Positions 1-7,707 of a stretch of 64,000 nt of DNA are shown piece by piece. Both the position numbers and the translations under genes were made by a program. The notes under the pieces were generated by a model. The model had not been told where the DNA came from, ran no database searches, and saw only the letters and a list, made by a program, of their open reading frames with translations. Each line of letters starts with the position of its first letter. The first letter of the stretch is position 1. The DNA is from Acidilobaceae archaeon (GTDB lineage: Archaea > Thermoproteota > Thermoprotei_A > Sulfolobales > Acidilobaceae): positions 1 through 64,000 of the forward strand of contig JALTZJ010000029.1 in assembly GCA_027046245.1 (NCBI GenBank). The letters run 5' to 3'.

Positions 1-18
1 GGGGAGGTAAGAGGGGGA

Positions 19-459
19 ATGAAGGTCTCATACAAGGGCTCCTTCACGCTACCCAAGCCGCCCGAGGAGGTCTTCGAGTTCCTAACCGACCCGAACCGCT
101 TCGCACGCACATTCCCAGGATTCAAATCAGTAGAAGTAGACCCAGAAGGATTCACGATAAAGGTTAAGCTAGCACTAGGCCCCCTCAGGGGGGACGCCAG
201 AGTAAGGGGCAAAATCGTGGAGGCCGAGAAGCCCAAGAGAGCAGTAATAAAGGGCGCAGGATCAGGAGCCGGCAGCACAATAGACTTCACACTAGAATTC
301 ACCGTAGAACCCAGCGATGGAGGCTCCAAGGTGGACTGGGCCTTCAACGGCGACGTAGGAGGCCTAGCAGCCTCCATGGGAGGCAGAGTACTAGACCCAA
401 TGGCAAGAAGGCTAATAAACCAGATAGTCGAGGGCATCAAACGAGAAATTCAGAAATGA
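19..459 (+). CDS. CoxG-like SRPBCC-fold protein
   Basis: 146-residue protein of the CoxG (carbon monoxide dehydrogenase subunit G) type within the START/SRPBCC fold. Visible features are the opening beta strand and helix (KPPEEVFEFLTDPNRFART), the FPGF stretch near residue 33, a Gly-rich turn (GAGSGAG, about residues 79-85) and an amphipathic C-terminal helix. Length is normal for the family. In bacteria CoxG helps membrane attachment or maturation of molybdenum hydroxylases; the exact role in archaea is uncertain. The ATG follows a strong purine-rich site (GGGGAGGT at 1-8). The next gene downstream is XdhC-like, which fits a molybdenum-enzyme accessory operon whose structural genes would lie left of the window. 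Confidence 0.82.
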   Translation: MKVSYKGSFTLPKPPEEVFEFLTDPNRFARTFPGFKSVEVDPEGFTIKVKLALGPLRGDARVRGKIVEAEKPKRAVIKGAGSGAGSTIDFTLEFTVEPSDGGSKVDWAFNGDVGGLAASMGGRVLDPMARRLINQIVEGIKREIQK

Positions 460-564
460 CAAAACAACATGACCCCGTGAAATACACACCCACGCAACCC
501 CCAGGAAGGGAATGGGGGGAGAAAAAAGGGGCACCCCCTCCAGGCGGGGGGAGGGCGTAGCCTA

Positions 565-1455
565 TTGCCGGAGGCTAGCGGCTCGGGCTCCTTCCGCGAG
601 TTCAACGACCTCCTGGATAGGCTCTTAAGAGAGGAGAAGGAATTCGTAGTTGCAATAGTAGTCTCGGTGAAGGGCTCTGCAGCGGCCAAGCCCGGGGCAA
701 AGGGAGTCATACTACCAGACGGCACAGTCCTAGGATGGCTAGGCGGCTGGTGCAGCGAGAGAAGCATTATATCAGTAGCGCTGGAGGTCCTAGCCCTAGG
801 CAAGCCCAAGCTAGTAAAGCTAGTGATGAGCGGAACAGGGGCAGGAAGAGTAGGAGAGGACGTTATAGAGGTTTCAACTCCCTGCGGGGGCGAGGTCCTC
901 CTCTACCTAGAACCAGTATACCCTCCTATACAGGTGGCAGCACTAGGCGACGCTAGAGTAGTCAAAGCCGTCACGGCTTACGCGAGAATCCTGGGCCTCA
1001 AGACACTAGCACACACTATCCAAGGAGAGGAAGTAGAAGCCGACAATACACTGAAGAGCCTGGAAGACCTGGCTACCACTAGAATAGACCACTACACCTA
1101 CGTAGTACTAGCATCAATGGGAAACACAGACTACGACCTAAAAGCACTAAACAAAATACTAGAAAAGAGACCAGCAAAAATATACCTAGTAGCCAGCCGT
1201 AGACGAGCAGAAGACATAGCAAGAAAACTAGCAAGAAAAGGAATACCCCCCGAAAAACTAGCAAAAATAGAATCACCAGCAGGAATAGACCTAGCAGCCA
1301 CAACACCCGAAGAACTAGCACTAAGCGTAACAGCAGCAATCATAGCAGACCTCAGAGGAGGAACCAGGAAACCAATGGAAGAGCTAAGAGGGGCTCCGTT
1401 TAAAAAGATAGCAGAAAAACTAGCCTCGCAGAAGCAAGAAACAATAAAAAGCTAG
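565..1455 (+). CDS. XdhC/CoxI-family molybdenum-enzyme maturation factor
   Basis: 296 residues. The N-terminal half carries the XdhC signature: VKGSAAAKPGAKGVI (about residues 34-48) followed by GWLGGWCSE, where the usual motif is G-W-I-G-G-G-C; the extra Trp in place of Gly is a mild oddity. The C-terminal half is Rossmann-like (YVVLASMGNTDYDLKAL, about residues 180-196). XdhC proteins bind molybdenum cofactor and load or sulfurate it for xanthine dehydrogenase and CO dehydrogenase-type enzymes. The TTG start lies about 10 bases after a GGGGGGAGGG tract. Third positions become A-rich toward the 3' end, unlike most genes in this window. Confidence 0.85.
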   Translation: MPEASGSGSFREFNDLLDRLLREEKEFVVAIVVSVKGSAAAKPGAKGVILPDGTVLGWLGGWCSERSIISVALEVLALGKPKLVKLVMSGTGAGRVGEDVIEVSTPCGGEVLLYLEPVYPPIQVAALGDARVVKAVTAYARILGLKTLAHTIQGEEVEADNTLKSLEDLATTRIDHYTYVVLASMGNTDYDLKALNKILEKRPAKIYLVASRRRAEDIARKLARKGIPPEKLAKIESPAGIDLAATTPEELALSVTAAIIADLRGGTRKPMEELRGAPFKKIAEKLASQKQETIKS

Positions 1456-1635
1456 AACCCCTCACCGCACAACATTCTAAGCACTCATACACGACAATAA
1501 ACGTATAACTATGTATCCATATATCTGAATAGTGTTTTGTATCATGGTTTGGCTCATCTTGCTCCGGGTTCCTGCATAGCCCTTAAAAGGGTAGACCAAC
1601 CCACGGGATAACCAGGAAACCAGCAAAAACCAGGC

Positions 1636-1811
1636 GGACAAACAAAAAGAACACTACAACCCCCGCTCCCTGAGCTTCAGGAACAGGTCTATAACGTCTC
1701 TGCACTCCTCGGACAAACAAGAAGAACATTACAACTTGTGCAACGTTGCGGGGAGCCCATCGGAGCTCCGGGCTAGGGCTCGGGATCGACAAACAAGAAG
1801 AACACTACAGC
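1636..1811 (+). CRISPR. CRISPR-like mini-array: three 25-base repeats, two spacers
   Basis: Three near-identical 25-base units lie at 1636-1660, 1711-1735 and 1787-1811, sharing the core CAAACAAGAAGAACACTAC with one or two differences each. The two intervening segments are 50 and 51 bases and unrelated to each other. The repeat has no internal palindrome and ends in ACAAC or ACAGC, like the short 24-25-base repeats of some crenarchaeal arrays. The last copy is altered at both ends, as expected of a leader-distal repeat. An A+T-rich stretch about 1490-1560 could be the leader. No cas gene is visible in the window. Read on the minus strand, repeats and spacers are open, so short coding repeats are an alternative. 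Confidence 0.5.
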
Positions 1812-1961
1812 AGCTGCGACTTTGAGCCATGCCAGTGATATCATGAAGGCTCTCCTGAGGTCCTCCGAGCGCCAGTACAAGAACATGAATATCGATGCTG
1901 AGAGGGCTAGGGCTGCTAGCCAGGCTGCGGGGTAGAGCCAGGCCGGGTAGTCACCGGGCAC
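1773..1961 (-). CDS. Small two-helix membrane protein, hypothetical
   Basis: 62-residue frame starting with GTG. Two hydrophobic stretches are visible (AAWLAALALSASIFMFLYW and AWLKVAAAVVFFLFV), separated by a charged RSEDLRR turn. The C-terminal VVFFLFV is encoded by the third 25-base repeat read in reverse, so the gene either evolved into the repeat or the end of the frame is fortuitous. It lies about 50 bases downstream of the small helical ORF ending at 2013 on the same strand. I do not recognise a family. Real expression is uncertain. Confidence 0.3.
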   Translation of the reverse strand: MPGDYPAWLYPAAWLAALALSASIFMFLYWRSEDLRRAFMISLAWLKVAAAVVFFLFVDPEP

Positions 1962-2682
1962 GGTTCATCCCCCGCGAGCCACGGGGTCCCCGCCGGGGCG
2001 AGCCGCCCTGCCTCACCTTCCGTTTCTTCCTCCCCCGTACCTCCTTGCCAGCTCCCGCAGCCTTGCCTCTGCCTCCTTGAAGCTTAGCTTGTACGGGGCC
2101 TCCGCTATCACGTCTATTATCTCCTCGTCTGGCAGCCCCAGCTTTCTTCCTAGGCGTAGGAGCCTGTCTAGCTCCCTCCCGACCTCGTCCCTGTACTCCC
2201 TTACTAGCCTGTCCGCCCTGACTGCACGTGTAGGCAAGTGGCTCCTCCGGTGGCCTAATGTGTATTAGCTTGGGTATAAGCTCTGCTAGCCTCTCGTAGT
2301 CACCAGTGTTGTACGTGGCTAGCCTGAGCCCCCTCTCCGCGGCGTGTAGGGCCAGCGCGGCGTCGTTTCGAAGCCTCAGGCTCAAACCAGCCCTTACAAG
2401 CATCGCTGTAGCCCGCCTCCTAAGCTGGCCTACCCTTGCTGGCTCCTCCCAGGCTCCGTACCTCCTCAGGGTGTTTAGCGCTCTCTGGGCGTCTCCGGGG
2501 CATAGCCTGCCCCGAGCCTCCATGTCACTGAGCTCGTCCCTCAGGAGCTCGCTATAGCAAACCTCCCCCTCGTGCCTCCGGAACCAGGCTAGGAGGGGGT
2601 GGTGTAGGCCCATGCTGTCGGCTAGATAGAGGGTTATAGACACGTCGGTGTTAACCATGTACCTGCACTTCCTCTCGGCCAC
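1951..2682 (-). CDS. PIN-domain protein (VapC-like) with read-through C-terminus
   Basis: The first about 145 residues form a PIN-type ribonuclease domain: NTDVSITLYLAD with the first acidic ligand, an acidic SELLRDELSDME helix, then NDAALALHAAERGLRLATYN and TGDYERL supplying later Asp ligands, closing with LIPKLIHIRPPEEP. PIN toxins cleave RNA using Mg or Mn. The frame stays open for about 95 more Arg- and Gly-rich residues that do not look like protein; another frame over that stretch (2013-2237) does. The true C-terminus is therefore probably near 2230, with a lost stop codon or a frameshift. GTG starts at 2682; ATG at 2658 is an alternative. It follows a small membrane ORF by three bases. 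Confidence 0.6.
   Translation of the reverse strand: MAERKCRYMVNTDVSITLYLADSMGLHHPLLAWFRRHEGEVCYSELLRDELSDMEARGRLCPGDAQRALNTLRRYGAWEEPARVGQLRRRATAMLVRAGLSLRLRNDAALALHAAERGLRLATYNTGDYERLAELIPKLIHIRPPEEPLAYTCSQGGQASKGVQGRGREGARQAPTPRKKAGAARRGDNRRDSGGPVQAKLQGGRGKAAGAGKEVRGRKKRKVRQGGSPRRGPRGSRGMNRAR
2013..2237 (-). CDS. Small charged helical protein beside the PIN gene
   Basis: 74 residues starting with TTG inside the 3' part of the PIN reading frame. The sequence is strongly helical and charged (REYRDEVGRELDRLLRLGRK, then LPDEEIIDVIAEAPY and FKEAEARLRELARRYG). Its composition is protein-like, unlike the overlapping tail of the PIN frame. It could be a separate gene translated by overlap, an antitoxin-like partner of the PIN protein, or the original C-terminal part of the PIN protein separated by a frameshift. 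I do not recognise a named family. Confidence 0.45.
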   Translation of the reverse strand: MPTRAVRADRLVREYRDEVGRELDRLLRLGRKLGLPDEEIIDVIAEAPYKLSFKEAEARLRELARRYGGGRNGR

Positions 2683-2685
2683 CCG

Positions 2686-2844
2686 CTACCGCCTCCTGAG
2701 CATGGCTAGCCCCATGACTCCCAGCGCCGCCATGCCTATCCCGCCAAGCACCACGGCAGCCTTCACGGAGTCAGGCGCCTCCCGGTACTCCCAGAGGTCC
2801 ACGATTACCTGCGAGGCCACCATGACTAGTATGAGTATGGTCAA
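2686..2844 (-). CDS. Small membrane protein upstream of the PIN gene, hypothetical
   Basis: 52-residue frame starting with TTG, or 45 residues from the ATG at 2823. The N-terminus TILILVMVASQVIVDLW and the C-terminal AAVVLGGIGMAALGVMGLAML form two hydrophobic helices around a charged EYREAPDSVK turn, and the protein ends in Arg-Arg-Arg. The stop lies only three bases before the PIN gene start, so the two are likely cotranscribed. The TTG lies inside the solitary 25-base repeat copy at 2839-2863. No family recognised. Confidence 0.4.
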   Translation of the reverse strand: MTILILVMVASQVIVDLWEYREAPDSVKAAVVLGGIGMAALGVMGLAMLRRR

Positions 2845-2863
2845 ACAAGTAGAACACTACAAT
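2839..2863 (+). repeat. Solitary fourth copy of the 25-base repeat
   Basis: Matches the consensus of the 1636-1811 repeats at 22 of 25 positions, with changes at positions 3, 12 and 25. It stands about 1 kb from the array with the PIN cluster in between. It could be the far end of an array interrupted by insertion, or a dispersed repeat. Confidence 0.6.
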
Positions 2864-2911
2864 GTCTCCCGCTACTCATATCGCCTGCGATTAAAGCATA
2901 GCTCATGTTGA

Positions 2912-3568
2912 GCGACGCCTTCTCCGCGAACCCTAGCCGGCGAGGCGGAAACCTGTAGGCCCCACGGAACAGTAATATCGATACCTGTTTCAAACAAGGG
3001 GAGAAGACCCGCCGAGGACTGTAAGGCCAAGCTAAGGTTCAGGCTTAAAGGCCAAAACGGGTGGAGCAGGTGGTTCGAGCTACACTGGGCAGACAATCCA
3101 GAAGACAGCATCAATGAGGCATACAAGCCCCAAACCATAGCCCCAGGCGAGGAAGCCTACATAGACGTAATAGCATACCACACCAGGAACCCGCCACCAC
3201 AACCCTACACCACAGCAATAGCAATAGGCCCGAGAGACACAAGAACAGAATACATGCCCCAAGCAACCCCAACAATACTCACGTTTTACGCAAAACCCTT
3301 CCTAAGAGGCCCCCTAGCAATAAACCCTTGCAAAGGGGATCCTCCAACAATAGAATACCTAAAACCTCCAACGAACGAAACATACAACGCCGAAATACTA
3401 ATTACATGCGGAAACACGACAACAAAAACAGAGATTGACATAGACATAAAGGCGGACCGTAAAACACTACAAATAACAGTCAAACCTCCCAATAAACAGT
3501 CCCCAACACCAACATACACATACACAAGAAAAACACCGCAAGATCCCCCAACAACACTAAACAACTAA
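2912..3568 (+). pseudogene. Beta-sandwich-like secreted protein frame lacking a start
   Basis: Open frame of about 218 codons after the TGA at 2909. The first ATG is at 3254, yet clearly protein-like sequence begins far upstream: VISIPVSNKGRRPAEDCKAK (about 2975-3034), then RFRLKGQNGWSRWFELHWAD and TIAPGEEAYIDVIAYHT. Paired Cys residues and alternating hydrophobics suggest an extracellular beta-sandwich. There is no ATG, GTG or TTG before 3254, so either the 5' end with its signal peptide has been lost or a frameshift separates it. The 3' part is Thr-, Pro- and Asn-rich with A-rich third positions, unlike neighbours. No named family recognised. Confidence 0.5.
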
Positions 3569-3635
3569 AGACGAGGCCCGGACCCCGCGCTCCACCCGCC
3601 TCCTCAGGGCGTGTAGGAGGAGGGATTTGAGGGGG

Positions 3636-3714
3636 TGGTGCGGCCGCCGGGATTTGAACCCGGGACCACCGGCTTGGAAGGCCGGCGTCCTAGTCCAGGC
3701 TAGACGACGGCCGC
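3636..3714 (-). tRNA. tRNA-Gly (TCC)
   Basis: Full cloverleaf on the minus strand. Acceptor arms GCGGCCG and CGGCCGC pair perfectly, the discriminator is A, and CCA is encoded at 3636-3638. The anticodon stem CCGGC/GCCGG encloses the loop CTTCCAA with anticodon TCC. The T arm reads CCCGGGTTCAAATCCCGG. No intron. Confidence 0.95.
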
Positions 3715-3764
3715 TCCCGCGCAGGGACTGCTCCGTAGTGTGGGCTTTGGCTTGCCCTGGGGGT

Positions 3765-5666
3765 TTAAGTGTTGGCCTGCTTTATGCCTAGCTTCTCCTT
3801 TATCCAGTCTAGTTTTAGTTCTAGCCTCTTCCTGCGGTGTCTTGGCTGTGCTGTGACGCTGTGGCCGTGGCCTCCCTTCTTGAAGACTACTAGTTTGCTT
3901 TCTTTGCCGTGTTTGAGCATTGATACGTGCATTGCTAGGGCCTGGTCTATGAAGCAGCGGTAGTCCTCCATGCTGTGGATTATGAGTAGTGGGGTCTCGG
4001 CCTTCGCAGCGTGGTAGGCGGGGCTGGCTTTTATGTAGCGTTGGGGGTCTTCGTGGGGAGGGGCTCCTAGGTAGTCATGGTCCCACCAGTATCCTATGTC
4101 GCTGGCCCAGTAGTCTGCTATCCAGTCGGCTATGCCGTTCTCGCTCACTGCCGCCTTGAAGCGGCCTCCCGCCTTCACGGTCATAACGTTGGTCATGTAG
4201 CCGCCGTAGCTTATCCCGGTGACCGCCATCCTATCGGGGTCGACTGGGTACCTCTTCTCTACTTCGTCTAGGAAGTCTATGAGCTGCTTGTAGTCCACCT
4301 CCCCCATGCCGCCCTTGAGGTCGGCGTAGTCCTCGCTGTACCCGTCGCTCCCCCGGGGGTTTGCATAGGCCACTATGAAGCCCTCCGCGGCGAAGAGCTG
4401 CATCTCCGGGTGGAACTGGTAGCCGTACATCCCCTTAGGGCCGCCATGTATGAATAGTATCAGGGGCCTCCTCTCCCCGTAGCTCGGCGCGCCATCCGGG
4501 GGCTGCAGGACCCAGCCCTCCACTGTGTCGCCCTGGCTCTCCACAACGAGCCTCTCCGGCCTGGCTAGCCGTCTGCCCCGGAGCCACTCGTTGAGCCTAG
4601 TCAGCCTCTCCAGCCTGCCCTCCCCTGGGAGCCTGTATAGCTCGGGGGGCTCCGTGGGGCTACTCACAACCAGGTACGCCTCGCCGCCCGTGGCGGCTGC
4701 CTGGTGCACGTAGTAGTCCCCCCGGGCAGCGTCCCTGAGGCTGCCGTTCTCCTGGGCAATCGCCAGTACGCTCCTCCCAGAGTCTAGGTAAGTGAAAGCA
4801 ACGCCGCCCCACAGGTCGCCGGCAACGCTAACCACGTTCCTGTCTAGCCTGCTGCAGGTGATGCACTCGAGGGCGCCCCCCGGCTCTAGGAGGTGGAGCT
4901 TGTAGTGGGTCACAGTGCCCCTCTCGAGCCCGTGCATAGCCAGCGCGAGGCCCTTTTCAGTGCACTTCATGCTCCCTATGCTCACACCCTCAGCAACGAC
5001 CTCTCCCTTCCCAGAGCCGCTCCTCAACTCTACTAGCACGTGCCTGTCAGGCCTCCTCCAGTCTGTGGCGACAGCAGCGTAGAGCCTGCCCCCGCACGCC
5101 TCAGCTGCTACAGGCTCCCCCTCAACGCCTAGCTCGACGTTATCGACGTGCCCTGACTCCGCGTCAACCATGTAGAGGCGCTGCTCAACCCCGGCAACCA
5201 GGCCTTCACCCTCAACCCACAAGGGCAGCCTACTAGTGGCGACGTAATCCTCGTCATAGCCATCATCAACTTTCCTATAGCCGCCTACCAGGAGAGTGTC
5301 ATCCCCCGCCCAGCGGAGGAGCCAGACGCCGCGGAAGAAAGCCGCTAGAGGCCTCCAACCCCCTCCCGGCGGAGACAGGAAGACCCAGCCCCTCTCCCCC
5401 GCATCCTTGCCCTCAGCCTTGAAGCCGTGGGGCCTCCCCGTGAAAGCCAGAAGCCCCCGAGGCGAGACAGCCAGAGAGCCGGGCGACTCTAGCGAGAGAG
5501 ACTCCCAGGCGCCGCTACCCCGGCTAACCCTAAGCTCGTACAGGTACCTGTTGCCCTCCAAGTCGGCCCGTTCAACCTGGAATGCAACGCCGCTGGAGGA
5601 GGCGGTGAGCCCTCTGATCCTAGCGATCCTAAGCACGTCCTCGATAGCAAGGAGGTCCCCAGTCAT
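3765..5666 (-). CDS. S9-family peptidase (acylaminoacyl-peptidase/prolyl oligopeptidase type)
   Basis: 633 residues. The N-terminal two thirds are repeated beta-strand blades of a seven-bladed propeller; the C-terminal third is an alpha/beta hydrolase. The oxyanion region HGGPKG is near residue 409, the catalytic Ser sits in GISYGGYM near 486, Asp in MEDYRC near 566, and His in GGHGHS near 601. The triad is complete and the length matches archaeal acyl-peptide hydrolase-like enzymes. It probably hydrolyses short or N-acylated peptides in the cytoplasm; no signal peptide is seen. ATG start. It is divergent from the ABC exporter genes, and a TATA-like element lies between them. A second S9 enzyme is at 47443-49197. 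Confidence 0.93.
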   Translation of the reverse strand: MTGDLLAIEDVLRIARIRGLTASSSGVAFQVERADLEGNRYLYELRVSRGSGAWESLSLESPGSLAVSPRGLLAFTGRPHGFKAEGKDAGERGWVFLSPPGGGWRPLAAFFRGVWLLRWAGDDTLLVGGYRKVDDGYDEDYVATSRLPLWVEGEGLVAGVEQRLYMVDAESGHVDNVELGVEGEPVAAEACGGRLYAAVATDWRRPDRHVLVELRSGSGKGEVVAEGVSIGSMKCTEKGLALAMHGLERGTVTHYKLHLLEPGGALECITCSRLDRNVVSVAGDLWGGVAFTYLDSGRSVLAIAQENGSLRDAARGDYYVHQAAATGGEAYLVVSSPTEPPELYRLPGEGRLERLTRLNEWLRGRRLARPERLVVESQGDTVEGWVLQPPDGAPSYGERRPLILFIHGGPKGMYGYQFHPEMQLFAAEGFIVAYANPRGSDGYSEDYADLKGGMGEVDYKQLIDFLDEVEKRYPVDPDRMAVTGISYGGYMTNVMTVKAGGRFKAAVSENGIADWIADYWASDIGYWWDHDYLGAPPHEDPQRYIKASPAYHAAKAETPLLIIHSMEDYRCFIDQALAMHVSMLKHGKESKLVVFKKGGHGHSVTAQPRHRRKRLELKLDWIKEKLGIKQANT

Positions 5667-5748
5667 GCCCCCAGGGCCACCTCCAAGGGAATCCCGGAGG
5701 AGGCCTGCAGGGGCCTTAGCCGCGGCTGGAGCCAGACGGTGCGATACT

Positions 5749-5759
5749 CTTATTTAAGT
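5749..5759 (+). promoter_or_regulatory. TATA box for the ABC exporter operon
   Basis: CTTATTTAAGT, about 40 bases before the TTG start at 5798. It is nearly palindromic and could also serve the divergent S9 peptidase gene. Confidence 0.5.
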
Positions 5760-5797
5760 AGACGGCTATACACGCATTTACCTACGGGTCCCGATAC

Positions 5798-6787
5798 TTG
5801 GCTGAACCCGCTGTCGAGGCCCAAGGGCTTATCAAGGAGTTCAATGGCTTCCGGGCAGTGGACGGAGTCTCCTTTACCGTTGCTAGGGGCGAGCTCTTCT
5901 CGCTTCTAGGCCCAAACGGGGCGGGTAAGACCACTACTATAAAGATGCTGAGCACCCTGCTCAGACCCACCAGAGGCGATGCACTAATAGAGGGGTTCAG
6001 CATAATCAGAGAGCCAGGCAGGGTTAGGGAGGTGATAGGCCTTGTACCTCAGGACTTCACCGCCGACGACGAGATGACAGGGTGGGAGAACGTGTACACC
6101 CAAGCACGACTCTATGGCCTTGGCAGAGCCGAGGCTAGGAAGAGGGCCAGCGAGCTTCTCGAGGTTGTAGGCTTAACCGAGGCGGCCCATAGGAGGGTAG
6201 CAACGTATAGTGGAGGGATGAGGAGAAGACTAGAGATAGCTATGAGCCTGGTACACGAACCCCGAGTAACATTCCTCGACGAGCCCACCCTTGGCCTTGA
6301 CGTCCAGTCTAGGAGAAGCCTCTGGAAGCTCATAATAGAACTGAAGGAGAGGGGTTCTACAATAATACTTACTACTCACTACATGGAGGAAGCCGAGAGG
6401 CTCTCGGACAGAGTAGCTATAATGCATAGAGGCAAGATAGTGGCTGTAGGCACGCCTGGCGAGTTAAAGGCTAAGATAGAGGGAGACACTATATACATAG
6501 AACCCATAGATCCGGGGGAGGCCGAGGATCTCCTTAAGGCGCTAAGAAGGGAAGGCTTCAAGGCGGAACTCGTAGATGGGAGAGTCGCTGTAAGGGTTGA
6601 AAGCGCGGAAACCATTCTACCCAAGGTGATGTCCGTTATCAACGGGTTTAGGCTTAAGAGCGTAAGCATAGCGAAGCCAAGCCTGGAAGAGGTATTCCTA
6701 AGGCTCACAGGGGAGAGCCTCAGCAGCGGAGAGGAGCCGGTAGACACTTTCAGATACAGGAGGCTCCTCAGGGGTGTAAGGAGGTGA
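5798..6787 (+). CDS. ABC exporter ATP-binding subunit (DrrA type)
   Basis: 329 residues. Walker A GPNGAGKTT (about residues 38-46), Q-loop VPQD, signature YSGGMRRRL (about 137), Walker B VTFLDEPTLGLD (about 156-167) and the switch His in LTTHYM are all intact. A C-terminal extension of roughly 100 residues after the core is usual in DrrA-like ATPases. It should power export of a small molecule or lipid together with the permease encoded immediately downstream. TTG start. The purine-rich GAGGTGA at its own stop codon is a plausible ribosome site for the next gene. Confidence 0.92.
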   Translation: MAEPAVEAQGLIKEFNGFRAVDGVSFTVARGELFSLLGPNGAGKTTTIKMLSTLLRPTRGDALIEGFSIIREPGRVREVIGLVPQDFTADDEMTGWENVYTQARLYGLGRAEARKRASELLEVVGLTEAAHRRVATYSGGMRRRLEIAMSLVHEPRVTFLDEPTLGLDVQSRRSLWKLIIELKERGSTIILTTHYMEEAERLSDRVAIMHRGKIVAVGTPGELKAKIEGDTIYIEPIDPGEAEDLLKALRREGFKAELVDGRVAVRVESAETILPKVMSVINGFRLKSVSIAKPSLEEVFLRLTGESLSSGEEPVDTFRYRRLLRGVRR

Positions 6788-6796
6788 CTTAGAGAG

Positions 6797-7657
6797 GTGG
6801 GTCTAGCTAGAAGCGTAGACGCAACCCTGGTTCTACTCAGGCGCGAAGTGCTTAAGTGGGTAAATAGGAGGCCTGTGCTAGTGATTAGCTTGGCCACTCC
6901 CATATTCTGGATAGCCCTCTTCGGCAAGAGCTTCAACCTAGCCAGCCTGATAGACTCGACTATATCATCTACGGCTCTAGGGCCTGCCGCGGAGGCCGCT
7001 AAACAGGCGATTCTTGAGGCGGTGAAGAGGCTCTTCGGCACAGATGACTACTTCACCTATGTGGCAACAGGCATGCTTGCTGTGTTCGCCCTATTCCAAA
7101 GCATGTTCGGAGCCGTAGGAGTAGTATTCGATAAGAGGATAGGCTATATGACAAGGCTCCTAGTAGCCCCCATACCCAGGGCTAGCATATTCGCTGCCAA
7201 GGTGCTAGGAAGCCTCGTCAGGATAACCGTGCTAGCCGCAGTACTCCTCGCTGTCGCCGCAGCCCTAGGCCTTAAACTAAAACCCGGCATTACCCCGATA
7301 GACTTGCTAGTGTCGTGGCTAGTTCTCATGCTTCTAAGCGCGGGGCTCTCCTCCCTATTCACAGGGTTAGCATTCAACATAGAGAACCAGGAAGTCCTAT
7401 TCGCACTAGCAAATCTAATCAACCTGCCTCTAATGTTCAGCTCGAGCGCCCTCTTCCCCCGAGAGCAGATGCCGGAATGGCTAAAGGTGATCGCCGGCGT
7501 AAACCCCATTAGCCACGCGGCAGACCTAATACGCTACTTCCTAATAGGGAAACCCCTTGACGACCCCCTAGCCAGCACCATCTACCTCGCAGTGCTTAGC
7601 TTAGTACTAACCGCTGCCGGCTACACTCTAGCCCTCAGAGGAATGAAGGAGGCCTAG
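6797..7657 (+). CDS. ABC-2 type membrane permease
   Basis: 286 residues with about six hydrophobic helices (for example VISLATPIFWIALFG, YVATGMLAVFALFQSMFGAV, ITVLAAVLLAVAAALGL, SWLVLMLLSAGLSSLFTGLA). The arrangement, including the gated FPREQMPEWLKVIAGVNPIS segment before the last helix, is typical of ABC-2 exporter permeases. GTG start nine bases after the ATPase stop; the two surely form one operon. The substrate cannot be inferred. Confidence 0.9.
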   Translation: MGLARSVDATLVLLRREVLKWVNRRPVLVISLATPIFWIALFGKSFNLASLIDSTISSTALGPAAEAAKQAILEAVKRLFGTDDYFTYVATGMLAVFALFQSMFGAVGVVFDKRIGYMTRLLVAPIPRASIFAAKVLGSLVRITVLAAVLLAVAAALGLKLKPGITPIDLLVSWLVLMLLSAGLSSLFTGLAFNIENQEVLFALANLINLPLMFSSSALFPREQMPEWLKVIAGVNPISHAADLIRYFLIGKPLDDPLASTIYLAVLSLVLTAAGYTLALRGMKEA

Positions 7658-7707
7658 CCCTAGGCTGTGTGCAGGCACGCCACGATCACTGAGGGCAATA
7701 AGTGTAG

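Noticed and set aside
2989-3000. TTCAAACAAGGG as a fifth repeat copy
   Set aside because: Matches only about nine bases of the repeat and then diverges; likely chance.
6379-7041. 220-codon minus-strand frame across the ABC genes
   Set aside because: Antisense to two well-supported transporter genes; Ser- and Leu-rich composition typical of shadow frames in GC-rich DNA.
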